DNA from: Thalassia testudinum
Lineage: Eukaryota; Streptophyta; Magnoliopsida; Alismatales; Hydrocharitaceae
DNA: 64,000 nt
Reading direction: 5' to 3'
Assembly (NCBI GenBank): GCA_037157565.1
Contig: JAZHRO010000056.1
Location: 31,433,501 to 31,497,500 of the forward strand
Numbering within the stretch: position 1 is the stretch's first letter; each line of letters starts with the position of its first letter. The translations under genes were made by a program, and so were the position numbers. Below the pieces are notes generated by a model. That model saw only the letters and a program-made list of their open reading frames with translations. It did not search any database and had not been told where the DNA came from. Shown piece after piece: positions 34,601 to 46,520 of this stretch.

Positions 34601-37600
34601 CATGTGCACGTGAATTCACACTGAGTCACTCCTTATGGAATAATCGTCTGCGACTGCATTGGTGGGAAACCCATTAGCTGTGGTTATGTCTTCCTGCAAC
34701 AATAGGGGCGATTCAGTAATGTATGGATCAGGATAGCTAGATTCAGGGGTGCTATGGTCAGAAGCACACCCTAAACTGTCAGATCCTCGGGGAGGTATAT
34801 GTAGTTCAGTGGTTTTAATCCTATGTGGATCGAGGTCCAAGAACCCTGATAGTGTAGACGAATGAGACATTGGGTTGTCACAAAGGAGCCCAATGTTACC
34901 ACAGTATGTCAGATCTTTGTCTTCACCATCCTCCTCTATTCGATCACAGTCGAAATTCTTTGCTACCCTGAATATGTCAAGTCAAAGTCTCTCATTGCCT
35001 AGGGCTATCTCCATACACCCGGATGCACAATCAATGTTCGCTCAGGCTGCCTCCAGAAATGGGTGAACCAAAATAATTGGTGCATCTCGGAGATTAGGAG
35101 GAACTTCCATATCGAGAAAGAAAAAATCTGCGGGAAAGTAGAACCCCTGGACTTTCACGATCACATTCTCAACCAACCCCCTCGGTGTTTTGACTGATCT
35201 GTCAGCCAGCTGAATCATGACCGAAGTGGGCTTCAACTCCCCAAATCAAAATTGATCAAATACGGTAGTGGGAGTTAGGTTGATGGACAAACCCAGATCT
35301 AGAAGGGCTCGATCAAATGGAGAATCCTGCAAGAAGCAGGATATGAGTGGGGTACCAGGGTCTTTCTTCTTCGATGGTAGGTCGGCTAGAATCACGGCGC
35401 TAGCCTCTTTTGACAGTACTGCCTGTCATCCAATTCTCGACTGTCATTTCGGTGCACAATAGTCCTTGAAGAACCTAGTGGCAGCGGGAATGTGACCGGT
35501 AGCCTCGAGGAGGGGGACCTGAATATGTACTTCTTTGAACATCGATTTTAGGTCCTCAAAATTGCACGGGTCCATTTTCCGTACTGCATTTCATGTTAGA
35601 GCCTCAAGAAAAGGGACGGGAATCTTAGCGTTAAGCAGCCTCTTACCCTTATCTACCGCAGCTGGCTCCTGGGATGATGGAGTCAAACCTTCCTGCTGCG
35701 AGGGGTGGGAAAAATCAGGACCCGCCTGCCTAAGTGGTGGGTTGAATGTCTTCCTTCCGCTCTTCAAAGAGACAGCATGTGCATCAGCTTGCTATCCATG
35801 AGGTGGTGGGGGAGCGGAAGGGGAAGAATACGAGAGGTTCTGCAAAGGCGGTGGGCCTTGCGCATAACCAGGTGGTGCAGGAGGCACCTGTAGTATGGCA
35901 TGTGCCTATCCCTGCGGTGCCTGGAACCTAGGCGGGGTGCCCTGGTTCTGCACATATCGCGGGTTTGGGATGGGTTGGGAGGGCAAGGCTCCCTAAGTCC
36001 TATGCTCTGGTAACAGCTGGTTCTGTGTGTTCTGTATGGTCTGTATCTGATCAGCCATCACCTTCATAATCTGCAAGCTATCTTGTGTTGATTTCCTCAT
36101 TGATTCTTGCAGCTCCTCTTTCAGTGCCTCCAACGGGTCAGCTTGCTTGGGTGGGTGGTTGGTATCTTGGTGCAGCAGCTGGTATAAAGAGCGGGGTTAC
36201 TGCTGCTGAGATGGGAATGCCTGCTACCTAGGGTTTTGAGCATTCCCGTATTGCCTGGTCTGGTAGTGTGTATCTTGATGTGGTCTCTGTGAATTACCAG
36301 ACCAGGAGAAGTTCGGATGCTGGCGCCGACCAGGGTTATACGTCTCTGAATACAGGTTATTACGCCCGTATCCTTGGATAGCACTGACGTCCTCGTAGGT
36401 CGAAGATGTCTGAGACTTATACCCATTAAGGGAATACACATTATAATCTGTGGGTGGTGCGTAACCCTGGTCGTAAGGAGCCAGATCTGGATTATTTACG
36501 GGATCCTGATATGCAGGATCTCGTAAATGCGGAGAAGATGCATCCCGAGTGTGTAGATTAAGTCAAGAAGGAGGGGGTTGGGGTGCATAGGAGGGTCTTG
36601 CGGTGGCAGAGCTCGAGTCAAATTGACCCTGACTGATCTGGTCAATCTTTTTCTTGATTATGTTAATTCTATCCAGCTGCTTGACGATGATAACAGTGTC
36701 AGCTCGAATAGACTCGTGGACACCAACCCGCTGCTGACCAGGCCGCTGGAACTGGTTCATGGATGCGGCATTCATCGAGTTCTCTGCTAATGATTCGAAT
36801 AGCTCAAATGCGCTATTCTCATCTTTTGTGAGAAAATTCCTGCCACTAGATGCATCGGCCAGATACCGATGTGTGTCATCCAGCCCATGGTAAGAAATCT
36901 GAGCTAAGTGCCATCTGGGTTTACCATGATGCGAGCATTTTCAGAGAAGGTCGTGAAATCTGTCCCATGCTTCATGTAACCTCTCCCCAGCTCCCTTGGA
37001 GAAAGTCGTGATTGCGTGCTGCATTGCGTTTGTTCGACTTATTGGGAAGAACTTTTGCAGGAATTCACATCGTAATTCCGACCAGGTTCCAATGGGCTTC
37101 CCAATAGTCTTGAACCAGTATGAAGCTTTGTCCCTCAGAGAGAACGGGAAAAGCTTCATTAGAACAATTCTGATATCGATATTCCTGGGTCGAATCATTT
37201 CAGCGAGTCAACTCAGGTCCTCCAGGTGCTGGAATAGATCTTCACTTGGGTTCCCGTAGAAATGAGTGTTGATCAACCCAATCACATAGGGCTTGAGCTT
37301 AAATGCATCTCCGCCTGTGGGAATTCTTAATAGAGGTGCAACGATTTGCGTGGCTGGATCGTAGAAATCCCACAATTGTTCTCCTTACGGTGGGTGCTAC
37401 ATCCTGTCAAGCACCGTCAGAATGCGATCCATGCTCTGCTGATGCCGCTCCTCAGATTCGGCGACCCGGGCTTCCAGACGAGCGATCGGTTCCAGATTCT
37501 CGATATCCTGACCCAATCTAGGTCCAGGTCCAGGATTTGCCATGGTGGCTCTGGGAGTAGAAGAAGTGGGGGGAGAAGATGGTCCAGGTGAGGTGACTCG

Positions 37601-37663
37601 CCTCCTTGGGAGTGGCTCCCAAGGTCCAATCAAGTGAGGTCGAAGTGACCTCCTTCCTTGCAT
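31633..37663 (-). pseudogene. gag-pol: Gag-Pol of element E, many stops and a frameshift
   Basis: It starts at Met 37663 (MQGRRSLRPH, the same Gag start type as C) and ends at the TGA 31635-31633. One frame persists from gag to about 32400 with ten or more stops; a 1-nt change near 32395 in the integrase core then shifts it. Domains: capsid (DKASYWFKT, near 37130), nucleocapsid-side Pro/Gln-rich segment (36800-36100), protease with DLGLS instead of DLGAS (near 35295), RT with FMDN instead of FMDD (near 33795, a catalytic Asp lost), RNase H (33270-33080), integrase zinc finger (about 32740-32590), GIDFMGPF (near 32510) and IGPY-type C-terminal module (near 31790). It is dead. Confidence 0.9.
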
Positions 37664-39091
37664 ACACCACCCAACCCCTGGGTTGGTGTAGCTAAGTAGG
37701 ACAAGGATAAGGCCATATCAATCAAATGGTCCTTATGGATCAGGTGACCAGATTTTTCATTAGAGGTTTCAATTCCTGAAGAGAAGTTCATCATTCAACC
37801 GACTGAAAGTGATTCCCGCCTCTCAAGTTAACCCAACCAGCCTGGTTACGAGGGGACTAAGGGGAAGGTTCTTCCTTTGGCTTACGCCTCTGGTTCCGTT
37901 AACCCCTGAGCCATGGTCGTTTCACACTGCCCCGCAGACTTAGTCACCAGGTTTGGCGAGAGAGGTTAAAAACACCCAGTAGTATGACAATGAACTCGAG
38001 TTGATTTCATATTTTAAAATTAATTTTCAACCCATTTTCTTCAGTGGGGTTTGTGGTGAGTGGCCTACAAGGTGACCAAGCTCACCGGCTAACTACTAGA
38101 CTTGATTAAGTCTAGGCTAGCCCAAAGTGTGGTCTCTAAGTTGTAACCCTAAAGATTCAACCTAAGTTTTATGCACTTCTAGGCTCTTTTTTTTTCTATT
38201 TCAGCAGACCACAAAAGTAATATTCATTCTCTGATAGTAATTGGAATCCAATTAATTTGAAATTTTGCGAGTAGATTCCCTCTTCAATTAGCTTTCCATA
38301 GACTACTTTTTTGTAATTTTTACTATTTTAACCGAATTTTTACGGATTTTTGAATGTTAGGGGGTCATATGTGGAATTTCGACCCCTGGTCGATTTTTCA
38401 TTTTGAAACAATACCAATTGACCTTCAAAAATTCAGGAAAAATTTTGAAAATAAAGCCAATTAAATCAGCTTTCAAACCACACCAATTTTAGTCAAAACA
38501 GATTCACGGATTGCTCGAAATTACCTTTTGAAATTTGAAAAATCTTCAATTTGGATTAGTCTGACCCCCGTGTACTTCATGAATTTTTAAAAATTGTATA
38601 CTCGAAATATTTTCACAAAAATGGCGGTGTCTAAAGGACGGTTTGAAAATAAAAGTTTAGCCTAAATTTGAGAATTTTTCGCATAATAATTTTTTAGCAA
38701 TCGAATTTTTAAATCAAACTTGAAATCTAGCTGAAAAAGTAGATGATGGTAGAAAAGCTTTTAAAGAGGTTTGACTTGAAATCTAAGCTTTCCACCAAAA
38801 AGATTTTTTTGCTTTCAAAACTTTTGCACGTTTTTTTTTCTTTCCTTTTTTTCTTTTTCAAGAAAATGAGTAAAAATATATATTTTTTTTCACAAAGAAT
38901 TTTTCAAAGGAAATTTCAGAAAGTAAAACCTAATCTAAAGAGAATGATGATGTGCACCTGGAGTGTTTTCCGCACTCGTTTTGTGTGCAGATCCCATTTT
39001 TCTTTCGTTTCTCCTGCACATCAAAAACAAAGTAGAGAGAAATTTGTCAATGATAGTTTCAAAGATCAAAGTCATAGAAAATGACGTTGCC
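37664..39091 (-). other. Leader of element E
   Basis: 1.4 kb of AT-rich sequence between primer site and Gag start, with T and A runs near 38830-38900. The plus-strand open frame at 38743-39084 is rich in Phe and Lys and comes from these runs; I do not call it. A TGGTCGTTT...CTGCCCC stretch near 37913 is shared with the leader of C. Confidence 0.65.
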
Positions 39092-39109
39092 TCCCCGGCA
39101 ACGGTGCCA
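39092..39109 (-). other. Primer binding site of element E (tRNA-Asp type)
   Basis: TGGCACCGTTGCCGGGGA on the minus strand, two bases from the 5' LTR end; complementary to the 3' end of tRNA-Asp with one change. Confidence 0.9.
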
Positions 39110-39111
39110 TT

Positions 39112-41486
39112 TAACAGATGTCATTCTCGTGCATTTTGAAAGTTGTTAGAATCGTAGTATAGTCATGCAAAAATGTTCGTCAAAAATTAATTTTATAAAA
39201 ATAACGAGACTTGAGTCCCGGTCGTTCGTCTCTAGGAGGCGTTTGTTTTACTTTTGAAGTTGATCTTTTTTCCGCTCTGCTTTATTTAAAAACTCACGCC
39301 AGTTTCCAATCTCTTAATTAAGATTTCACCACTTCCGTTATGGACTCGAATTACGTGCGCATGCGTTAAGTAAATCACAACGGTGACCGTGTGAGTTTCT
39401 GTGCACACGATTCTAGTGAGGTGGAAACTATTTACAGAGAAAGCGTCTATCGTTAGATATTCAATATTCTCAGGAAACGACATGCTTATTGCGGACTAGA
39501 TAGACAATTGAAAAATAGGCGATTTGAATCATGCAAATATAATAGCAATCAATAAGCTCATCATGATTTCACAACATGGAGACATATAGATATATAAAAG
39601 CATTTTTCATTCATTCAGTGTGAGAGTTGTTTGTAACAAAAACTATAGAGGAAAGCTTGTATAGAAATGATTGGAATTTAAATCTAGCTACCCGAAAATG
39701 ACTGCATACAAGAATCAATGGGGGGATTTTGCATGCATCATTGGGGGAGAATAAAGACTATTCTACTAAGTAGTAATAAAAAGCAGTAAAACTACAAAGA
39801 GCGTAAACTAAATCTAGTAGAACGAAAGGGCATTCAGGGGTGGTCCTCGATGGCCTTGGAGTGGTCGAGAGGAGAATGAGGGGCGGCCAATGTAGATTAA
39901 GCCGACTGTTGGAGAGAGGGAGGATTGATCCAGCATCCTAGCATGATGTCCTCCATGGTGGTGGTGAGCTCGTGGAGGTGGAGTGGCTAGCCTTAGTGAA
40001 GGTGGGCGTGCATGGAGCTAATGAGGTGAGTGGTGCCAATGGAAGCCAAGGGATGTGAATGGGTGCACTCGACCGCCCATGGGGTCTTTTTATAGACTTA
40101 AGGGCTTCTCTCTAGAGAGGTGTGGAACTCTCTAGAGAGAGTCCAAGAGTGGCTAGCCATGAGACGATAGAGGTAGTTTTTGAGATCCAAAAAATGTGGA
40201 TCTCAATTTGAATGCCTCTTGGTTGCTAAATTTGGCAACCAAGAGGTGGCGCCACTTCAAGAGAGTTCTAGAGAACTCTAGAGAAGTGTGTGTGCGTGAA
40301 TGGGTGTGTATGTGTGCGTGTGGTCGTTCTCTAGGTGTCCAAGAGGTTTAGGTTAGGTCCTAAGGGGTTTAAGTAGGTGCATGTCTTGAATTAGGGTTAC
40401 AAACCCTAATTACTGAGGGGAAAATGCAACTAAACTTAACCTAAGTTTAATTGAATTAGTGTGAACCTAATTGAGTCCAACTGAACTTGTGTAGGTTGAG
40501 ATCTAAGCTCAATTGGACTCAATGAGTCCAATTGACTTAGGTGAAGGTAATTGACTTTGATCTAAGTCAATTGGGTTTGGGGAGGACCCAATTAGGTCCT
40601 TAGATAGGTCTAGAGATGATGTACTAGGGTTAGAACACCTCAATTTAGGTTCCTATAGGGTTGGGATTAGGTCTAGGGAGCTAGAGATCCATGATCAAGA
40701 CTTAAATCTCAAAACAGGGATGGGAGACCAGTACCTGACATCCGAAAATGTGATCAGACGACTTATACTCAAAAATCAGAAGTCCAGATTTCAATTCTGG
40801 ACATCCAATCTAAGTCAGGGGGAAATCAAGATTCTGTTTTGGGTATTCTGCAGAAGTTGGACGTCTAACAAAGTATCTGAATGTCCAATAACACTGCAAA
40901 AGTGGGTTTGAGGTGTGCGAGAGATGGCTAAGGGTCCTGGACATCCTATAACTTATCTAAACGTCTAGATAAGGGCTACAACTAGGGTTTTAGGGCTTCC
41001 TAGGGTGTTGTGACCTAATCTAAGGGAGGCTAAGGCTTGGGGGAAGTCTCTAGGCTATCCTTAGGCTAGGATGGACCTAATCTAAGGGTGGCTATGGCTT
41101 GGGGAAGTCACTAGGCTATCCTAGGGCTAGGATGGACCTAAGCTCTTCAAATTTTACTACTTATTCCTACTTAATAGAATAGAAAACCTTTAACTCCCTT
41201 ACATTATTATTCCTGCATCTAAACTAAGCCTTTTGCTCCAGCGCTACTGCAACTCCTGTTCTTCCTAATCCAGCTTCAGATCCTGCTCCAGATCCATCTC
41301 CTGATCAACTTATTGCCTGCAATTGACATAATGCACTTAATCAGCACATTATAACATTATTTCATGCATAGCTAAAGGAAAGCAGTAAAGATGCTAATAA
41401 TGCATATGCATGCATGAATTATCCTAACTTACGCTAGGTTCTAACTTAATCTAGGTCAATTAAGACTTATGGTTGCTACGTAATCA
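39112..41486 (-). repeat. 5' LTR of element E (2375 bp)
   Basis: It aligns with 27307-29664 over its length. It ends (minus strand) CATCTGTTA, with the final CA lost by one transition. It differs from the 3' LTR by a 62-bp tandem duplication (41012-41073 and 41074-41135) and by lacking about 60 bp of CAATTG-rich sequence near 40470. Confidence 0.9.
41012..41135 (-). repeat. 62-bp tandem duplication in the 5' LTR of E
   Basis: Two units, each starting GACCTAATCTAAGGG, lie end to end. The 3' LTR has a single unit at the matching place (near 29252-29313), so the duplication arose after or during insertion. Confidence 0.8.
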
Positions 41487-42492
41487 CTCATCCACCTTCT
41501 TCACAATGATAGAGACCTTGTCCAACCGACTAGCCGTCAATTCCAAGTCGACGGATGCGGACAGGCCCTGCGTCTCATGTGCTCCCCTTGGATTTGTTGA
41601 TGCGTGGGCATTGGTCCTATCGAATAAGCCCTTGGAGTCATTATTGATGGAGTTCTCGCACATATTCTCGAGAATCTCCCACAGAGTGTCTTAATGTTGA
41701 CCTATGATATTTCCTCCGCAAGTTGCATTGACGAATAGGCAAATACCTTCACAGAGTCCCTGGTAAAAAAACTGGACTTGTTCCCATTTAGGAACTCCGT
41801 GATGGGGACACTTTCACATGAGATCCAAGAAACGGTCCCATGGTTCATGAAGGGGTCCTCCAGATTGCTAGGTGAATGTGTGATCTGGTCTCATAAGGCA
41901 TTCGGCCGACCAACTGGGAAGAACTTTTCCAAAAACTCAGATTGTAGTTCGACCCATGTGTTGATTGGATGCGTTTGAGTCTGATACTAGTGAGCTGCTT
42001 TGTCCATGAGAGAGAAGAACATCTTCAGGAGAAGAATATCCAATTTTGGACATCTAACCTGAAGGTCCGGGTTTGATGCTTGAGTTGTTTGATGTGTTGG
42101 AAGGGATCCTCGGAATTATGCCCGTGGAACTTTGGAATAGCGTGAATCATATTGGGCTTGAGTTCAAAATCAGGACCTCCATCTGGGATTTGGACTCGAG
42201 GTTCGATCGCCACTGCAGCGGTATTATAGTGATCTCTCATCACAGGACACTGTGATGGGTTTACAAAGGCTTGAAATAAATCATTAAGGCACTAAAGTTG
42301 GTTCTCAAGGTTATTCTCTTCTTCTACGAGTTGTGCCATGATGTTGGAAGGAGAATTTGGTTCAGATGAATCAGAGGAGATGTCTATGTGGTGGGGTTGC
42401 TGCACAAACACGGACGTCAAGGACTGGCCTCGGTGGGAGTGAATCGCTAAAGGATGCCTCAAGGTTGGTCTTAAGGACCTCCTACCAAACAT
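41487..42492 (-). pseudogene. gag: Gag N-terminal part of element D
   Basis: It starts at Met 42492 (MFGRRSLRPTLRHP, parallel to the Gag starts of C and E). A readable Gag segment includes PNMIHAIPKFHGHNSEDPFQ near 42140. Stops and probable frameshifts follow towards the E insertion at 41486. The gag continues on the other side of E at 27306. Confidence 0.8.
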
Positions 42493-43426
42493 GCACTGAT
42501 GGTTTGGACGAGAGTAGAATGTGATGGACCCAATCAAAACACCGAAAAATTTGGATGACTATAGAGGTTTGGGGAGGATGATACCCCTTAGTCAGAAAGC
42601 CGTCCACCTGAGAAATACCTGGGCAGCCAGAGAGGGAGAGTCTCACAAAGACCCCTACACGGTAGACCGTCTCCACGAGTTACAGGGTTTCCCCCACCTG
42701 ACCTCTTTTGTCACTGATGTTCCAAGTAGACCAGAATGGGGACTTGACGTCATAAGTCTACCAATTTTAATTAAGAGCAAGGGTGCTTAAGATTCCACAT
42801 GAACTTTAGATGTATTGAGTGCAAAAAGTGACCTAATTTCAAGGTTGGTTGACCCAAAAAGGGGGTCAACTTCACCTATTTGTCCTTTGAGAAGTTTTAG
42901 GTCCTTTCTTTTAGGATTCAAGTGAGATTAAGAGCCTGAATTTTAAGGTTTTCTTGAATAGGTCTCTCCAACCAAGGCTTAGGCACACCTCCTTTTGGAG
43001 AGTTGATTCTTGCTTATGAAGGTGTGCCTCTAAAACCATAAATTGAAATCCTTAAGTTTGCTCTAATCATGGTCCAATTTAGTTTGTCAAAATATGGTAT
43101 CTAGGGCTCAATCAAGAATGTGGTAGCCCTAGTTACCTTAAATGGGTGCACAAATCAGTATTGTTGTTGAAATCAAATCAAGCAACTTGGTGAAATTAGC
43201 TAGAAATGGAAGGCAAGTAGCCCTAATTGATTTTATCCTTTTTTTGCCCTTTCAGAGTGAGGGGCTTAAGGGAAAGAGATTAATCAGAAATTACCTGTCC
43301 TAGGCGTGTTTGATGTGCGGATGTCTTTTGTTGAATCTTTTTCCACTGAAACAACCACAAAAAAGAGATATATCAAGTTAGTACCAAATCAGCAATTGTA
43401 ATCAAGATTTCTAAATCACCTGTTGC
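42493..43426 (-). other. Leader of element D
   Basis: Between primer site and Gag start. Bases 42515-42725 are close to 47785-48010 in the leader of F (shared words include ACCTGGGCAGCCAG and AAAGACCCCTACACGGTAGA), which ties D and F to one family despite different coding regions. Confidence 0.75.
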
Positions 43427-43444
43427 TCCCCAGCAATGGTGCCA
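43427..43444 (-). other. Primer binding site of element D (degenerate tRNA-Asp type)
   Basis: TGGCACCATTGCTGGGGA on the minus strand, three bases from the LTR. It differs from the tRNA-Asp complement at three positions, all C-to-T or G-to-A. Confidence 0.8.
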
Positions 43445-43447
43445 CAA

Positions 43448-46170
43448 TGTTAAGAGCACTTGATTGGGTTTTAAAAAGGTTGAGTTGTAGTACAGTCAAA
43501 AAAGCGTTCAAAATAAATACAATTTATTACTCGAATTTTAAAGTCCAAGGTCAAATGCACAGAGCAAATTAGGGTTTAGAAATCAAAATCACAACTTAAG
43601 AATTTAAAAGAATATAATATGCAATAAGATCAATGTTATAGTGCGAAAAGATAGGAATAAACTAAAGGAACCAATGTATGTCAATTGCATTCAAAATTAA
43701 ACGTCTAATTTGTGAATCAGACGTCATAAAATGCTTATGCTACAGTTCTTGGTCTCTTTTCTTTCTTCTTCTTCTTCTCCTATTCTTCTTTCCTTGCCTT
43801 TGTCTTCAATCTTCTTCTTTATCTTCCTTCTTCTCTGTTGTTTGGCGTCTGCCTTTCTTCCTTGGCCTTTCTCTTCCTTTGCCTTTTTCTCTTTCTTTCT
43901 TTGCTGGCTGCCTTCAGCTTCTTCTTCCTCTCTCTTTTGTTGGCTGCCCTTCCTTTGCCTCTAGCTTCTTCTGCCTTCAATGTCTTTCTTCCCTTCCTTT
44001 CTCTTCTAACTTCGGCCTTCTCCTTCTTCTTTTATTTGGCTTATAGAGCAAAACCTACCCCCTACCCACGCAAGCTCTCTTCTCTGTTTTCTCTCGTAGG
44101 TTCGCTCTCCCAGAGCCACAACTTCTCGTGTAATCGAGTTGGGTACGCACCCGGGACCAGGCCCATCGGCATGCTGGTCGAGTTGGGTCACCAAGTCTGT
44201 GGGGCGTGGTCGCGGATGAGGCGTCGGGTTGGGTGAGGGGGACCTCACACTATGAGTTGGAGGCGAAAAGCCCAATGTAGAAAATCAACTTATGCAGGTG
44301 CAACGCTTCAAATCTTTCCGAGGTGGGACTATCTTCCCACCCCCTTTCACGTGCGCCTACAACAGAGTGTCTTCCTTCTATTGCAACTACAGCTTCAGCC
44401 TAGGACACCAATTGGATGCCTGGAGACATTTGCAGCTCTCCGCATGACCTGGGACTGTGTCCTCGAGAAAGAATGGCCTGGGGAAGCTTCCAAGCAAGCT
44501 TCAGACTGTGCGTCAATGGCGGTGAGCCCCTAGACCTAAAATCACACAAATGGCTTCGCGGCCATTTTAAAAAGCTCAGGGAGCTTCGCCAAGGTGTGGC
44601 GAATGCGTAGAGGTGGTTGGTGTGGTGTGGGAATGCTTGTTGGAGAGTGCCAAGGGCACACTATGGCCAAGTGTGTGGGTGTGTTCGGGGGTGCGTTTGG
44701 GTGAGTGGCGAAGTGTTGTGAATGGGGGGTTATGATCAGTGAGTCGAGGCAGTTCTCATGGACCAGTCGGCGAGGAGGGAGGTGTTTAGTGGAGGTGGAG
44801 CGAACTTGCCAGAGTTGGTGGCCAGAGGTGAAGGGGATGATGGTGGTGGAGTGTGGCAGTGGTCGTTTAAAGGAAATAAAGAGGGGAAAAGAATGTAGAG
44901 AGTGAGAGAGACTTATTTGGGAGTGAAGAGACAAAGGGAGAGGCAGGGATGGCATCTGGGTTATATCACCGACACCGGAGACGAAGGTGCTCAGTACGGG
45001 TGGCCAGCGAGGACGAAGGGGAGATAGGGGCATTGGCGGGTGCTACACGATGTGAACGAGCGAGAGGAAGAGGAACCTACCACCTGTATTGTGGCTAGGC
45101 GACGAGGGAGAGTGGCAGAGGTCGCTGGAGGTTGATGAGAGAGTTGGCCGGAGGAGGAGAGACGAAATTGAGGGGGTTCTCCAGTTGATTTCAAGCTTAG
45201 GAGATGCGGAGTGAATTGGGGTGTCTTAAATAGGCCTTGGAGGTCAGTTTTGTGCTTGGAAGCCAAGCTTCCAAGCAAGGGAGGTTTACCGTCAATGGAA
45301 AATTGAAAGAGACCCAAATCTCTCATTCGTTCTCATGAGAGATTGGGTACCAAATAGGGCCTTAAATTAGGTTCACATTGGAGGGGATTTCTCAACGAAT
45401 CTCCCTTCCAATTTTGAAGGGGATTCTCTGAGAAATCAGGGAGAAATCACCCTTTCAAGCTCACCGGAGTAGGATTCCTTCTACTATAATGGTAGAGGGA
45501 CCTAATTGCAAAGAACGATGAAGAAGATAGGGGGTCAATTGTAAGGGTTTTTGAAAGATAGGGGTAGAAATGTAATTAGGTTGGACCTATTTGGAAATTG
45601 GGTCAAGATGAATTCCCCTTAGGTCCAAATTTTGGTACAAACCTAATTTGGACCTAAGGAATCCAATGGTGATGTTGGATTTTGGGTCTAACCACGTTTG
45701 ACTAGGCAATTTATGCAAAAACCTAATTTAGGGCAAATATTTATCCGAGACCCCATTCTAGTTCAAAATAGGTTCCAATGGCCAAATTGAAGGTTCTAAA
45801 CCCTAGAGAATATTTTTCTATGATTTTAGATGGTTTAGGTGAATTTTATCCTAACCAAAACCTTGTTTAATCAAGTGGGTCTATTTTAGGGTTACAGGAA
45901 GTTATTTAATTCCCAAAACTCACACGAACCCTTTTCTGTTTGAACCAACCCAATTTTTATCTTATTAAGGCCATTTGACCTGCGTTTAGCCCTTTAGAAA
46001 ACCCATTGTTGTACTGCAATGGTAAACTTGCAACTTTATCCCTTATTTCTTGCTTTTCTCTCAGAAAGGTTATTCAGTGTATTAGGATCTTCAGTTTGTT
46101 ATGTAGGAGCTTTTGTTCTCTTTTATGGGTCCAAATGGGCTAGTTAGGGCTCATGATGGTGTTCCCATCA
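43448..46170 (-). repeat. 5' LTR of element D (2723 bp)
   Basis: On the minus strand it begins TGATGGGAACACCATCATG at 46170 and ends CTCTTAACA at 43448. It is homologous to the LTRs of F (48853-51552) and G (51553-54658), clearest over the first 700 bp from the outer end. A probable TATA box TATTTAAG is at 45225-45232, with GAGAGATT/GATTTCTC inverted repeats just upstream (45318-45450). Open frames inside are Leu/Phe- or Pro/Ser-rich products of pyrimidine runs and are not called. Confidence 0.85.
45225..45232 (-). promoter_or_regulatory. Probable TATA box of the D LTR
   Basis: TATTTAAG (minus strand). F has TATAAAAA at 50589-50596 and G has TATATAAG at 53711-53718 in matching positions. Confidence 0.5.
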
Positions 46171-46520
46171 GGTTGATTGATGTGAATCAATAGATGCGAA
46201 ACCCACCAGATGTTGTGGAGCTTAAGTAGATGTCGAAGTGTGAAACTAGGGTTTGGCTAAGTCCAACAAGCCTGGTCAGTGTAGGGATCCTCGAAAGAGA
46301 ATGGATTTGTGGAAGATGTGAGGTCCATACGAGGGTGATCAGAGAAAGATGGGACATGATTTGTTGTCTAATCGAAATCCGAAACCCGATTAAAATGTAG
46401 AGGAGAATCATGTGCAACTGAATCATCGAGAGGAGAGTCAAAGTAGAAATTGAGTTCAGTTGCAGGTCAGGGTTGAAAATGGCTTTTAGGAGGTTTTGTA
46501 TGTGTTGCAGAAGAGGTGTT
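46171..46520 (-). pseudogene. Broken C-terminal extension of the acidic ORF of F
   Basis: The frame of the 379-codon ORF continues with stops at 46521, about 46445, 46375 and 46265. It still aligns with K over words such as AHDSPL/AYDSPL, FSFEDPY/LSFEDPY and PNPSF. At least one F stop (TAG against CAG in K) is a C-to-T change. D interrupts it at 46170. Confidence 0.65.

Larger units (their letters stand above)
27307..41486 (-). mobile_element. Element E: complete Athila-type element with both LTRs
   Basis: It is bounded by LTR copies at 27307-29664 (3' LTR) and 39112-41486 (5' LTR), with the target duplication CTCGT (27302-27306) and CTCAT (41487-41491), one mismatch. Minus-strand order: 5' LTR, primer site (39109-39092), leader, gag-pol (37663-31633), first purine tract (31392-31379), 3' region, hairpin plus polypurine tract (29700-29665), 3' LTR. 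Length is 14.2 kb. The LTRs differ by many substitutions and several indels, so E is much older than H. Confidence 0.93.
24380..46170 (-). mobile_element. Element D: Athila-type element, split by E, 3' part off-window
   Basis: On the minus strand: 5' LTR (46170-43448), degenerate tRNA-Asp primer site (43444-43427), leader, gag start (about 42492), gag interrupted by E (41486-27307), rest of gag, protease and RT up to 24380, where B cuts the pol gene. RNase H, integrase, 3' region and 3' LTR must lie beyond B, off-window. D itself inserted into element F; the flank GGTTG (46171-46175) is the predicted duplication. Confidence 0.9.

Noticed and set aside
38743..39084. 113-codon plus-strand frame in the leader of E
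   Set aside because: Phe/Lys-rich product of T and A runs, antisense to the element, with no similarity to anything else in the window.
43678..44236. Long hydrophobic open frames in the D LTR as membrane or envelope proteins
   Set aside because: They are Leu/Phe/Ser runs translated from TTC/CTT-rich sequence, overlap in two frames, and lie within an LTR.
44542..45033. 163-codon open frame on the minus strand in the D LTR
   Set aside because: Low-complexity Pro/Ser/His composition in GC-biased LTR sequence, with no counterpart in the F or G LTR.
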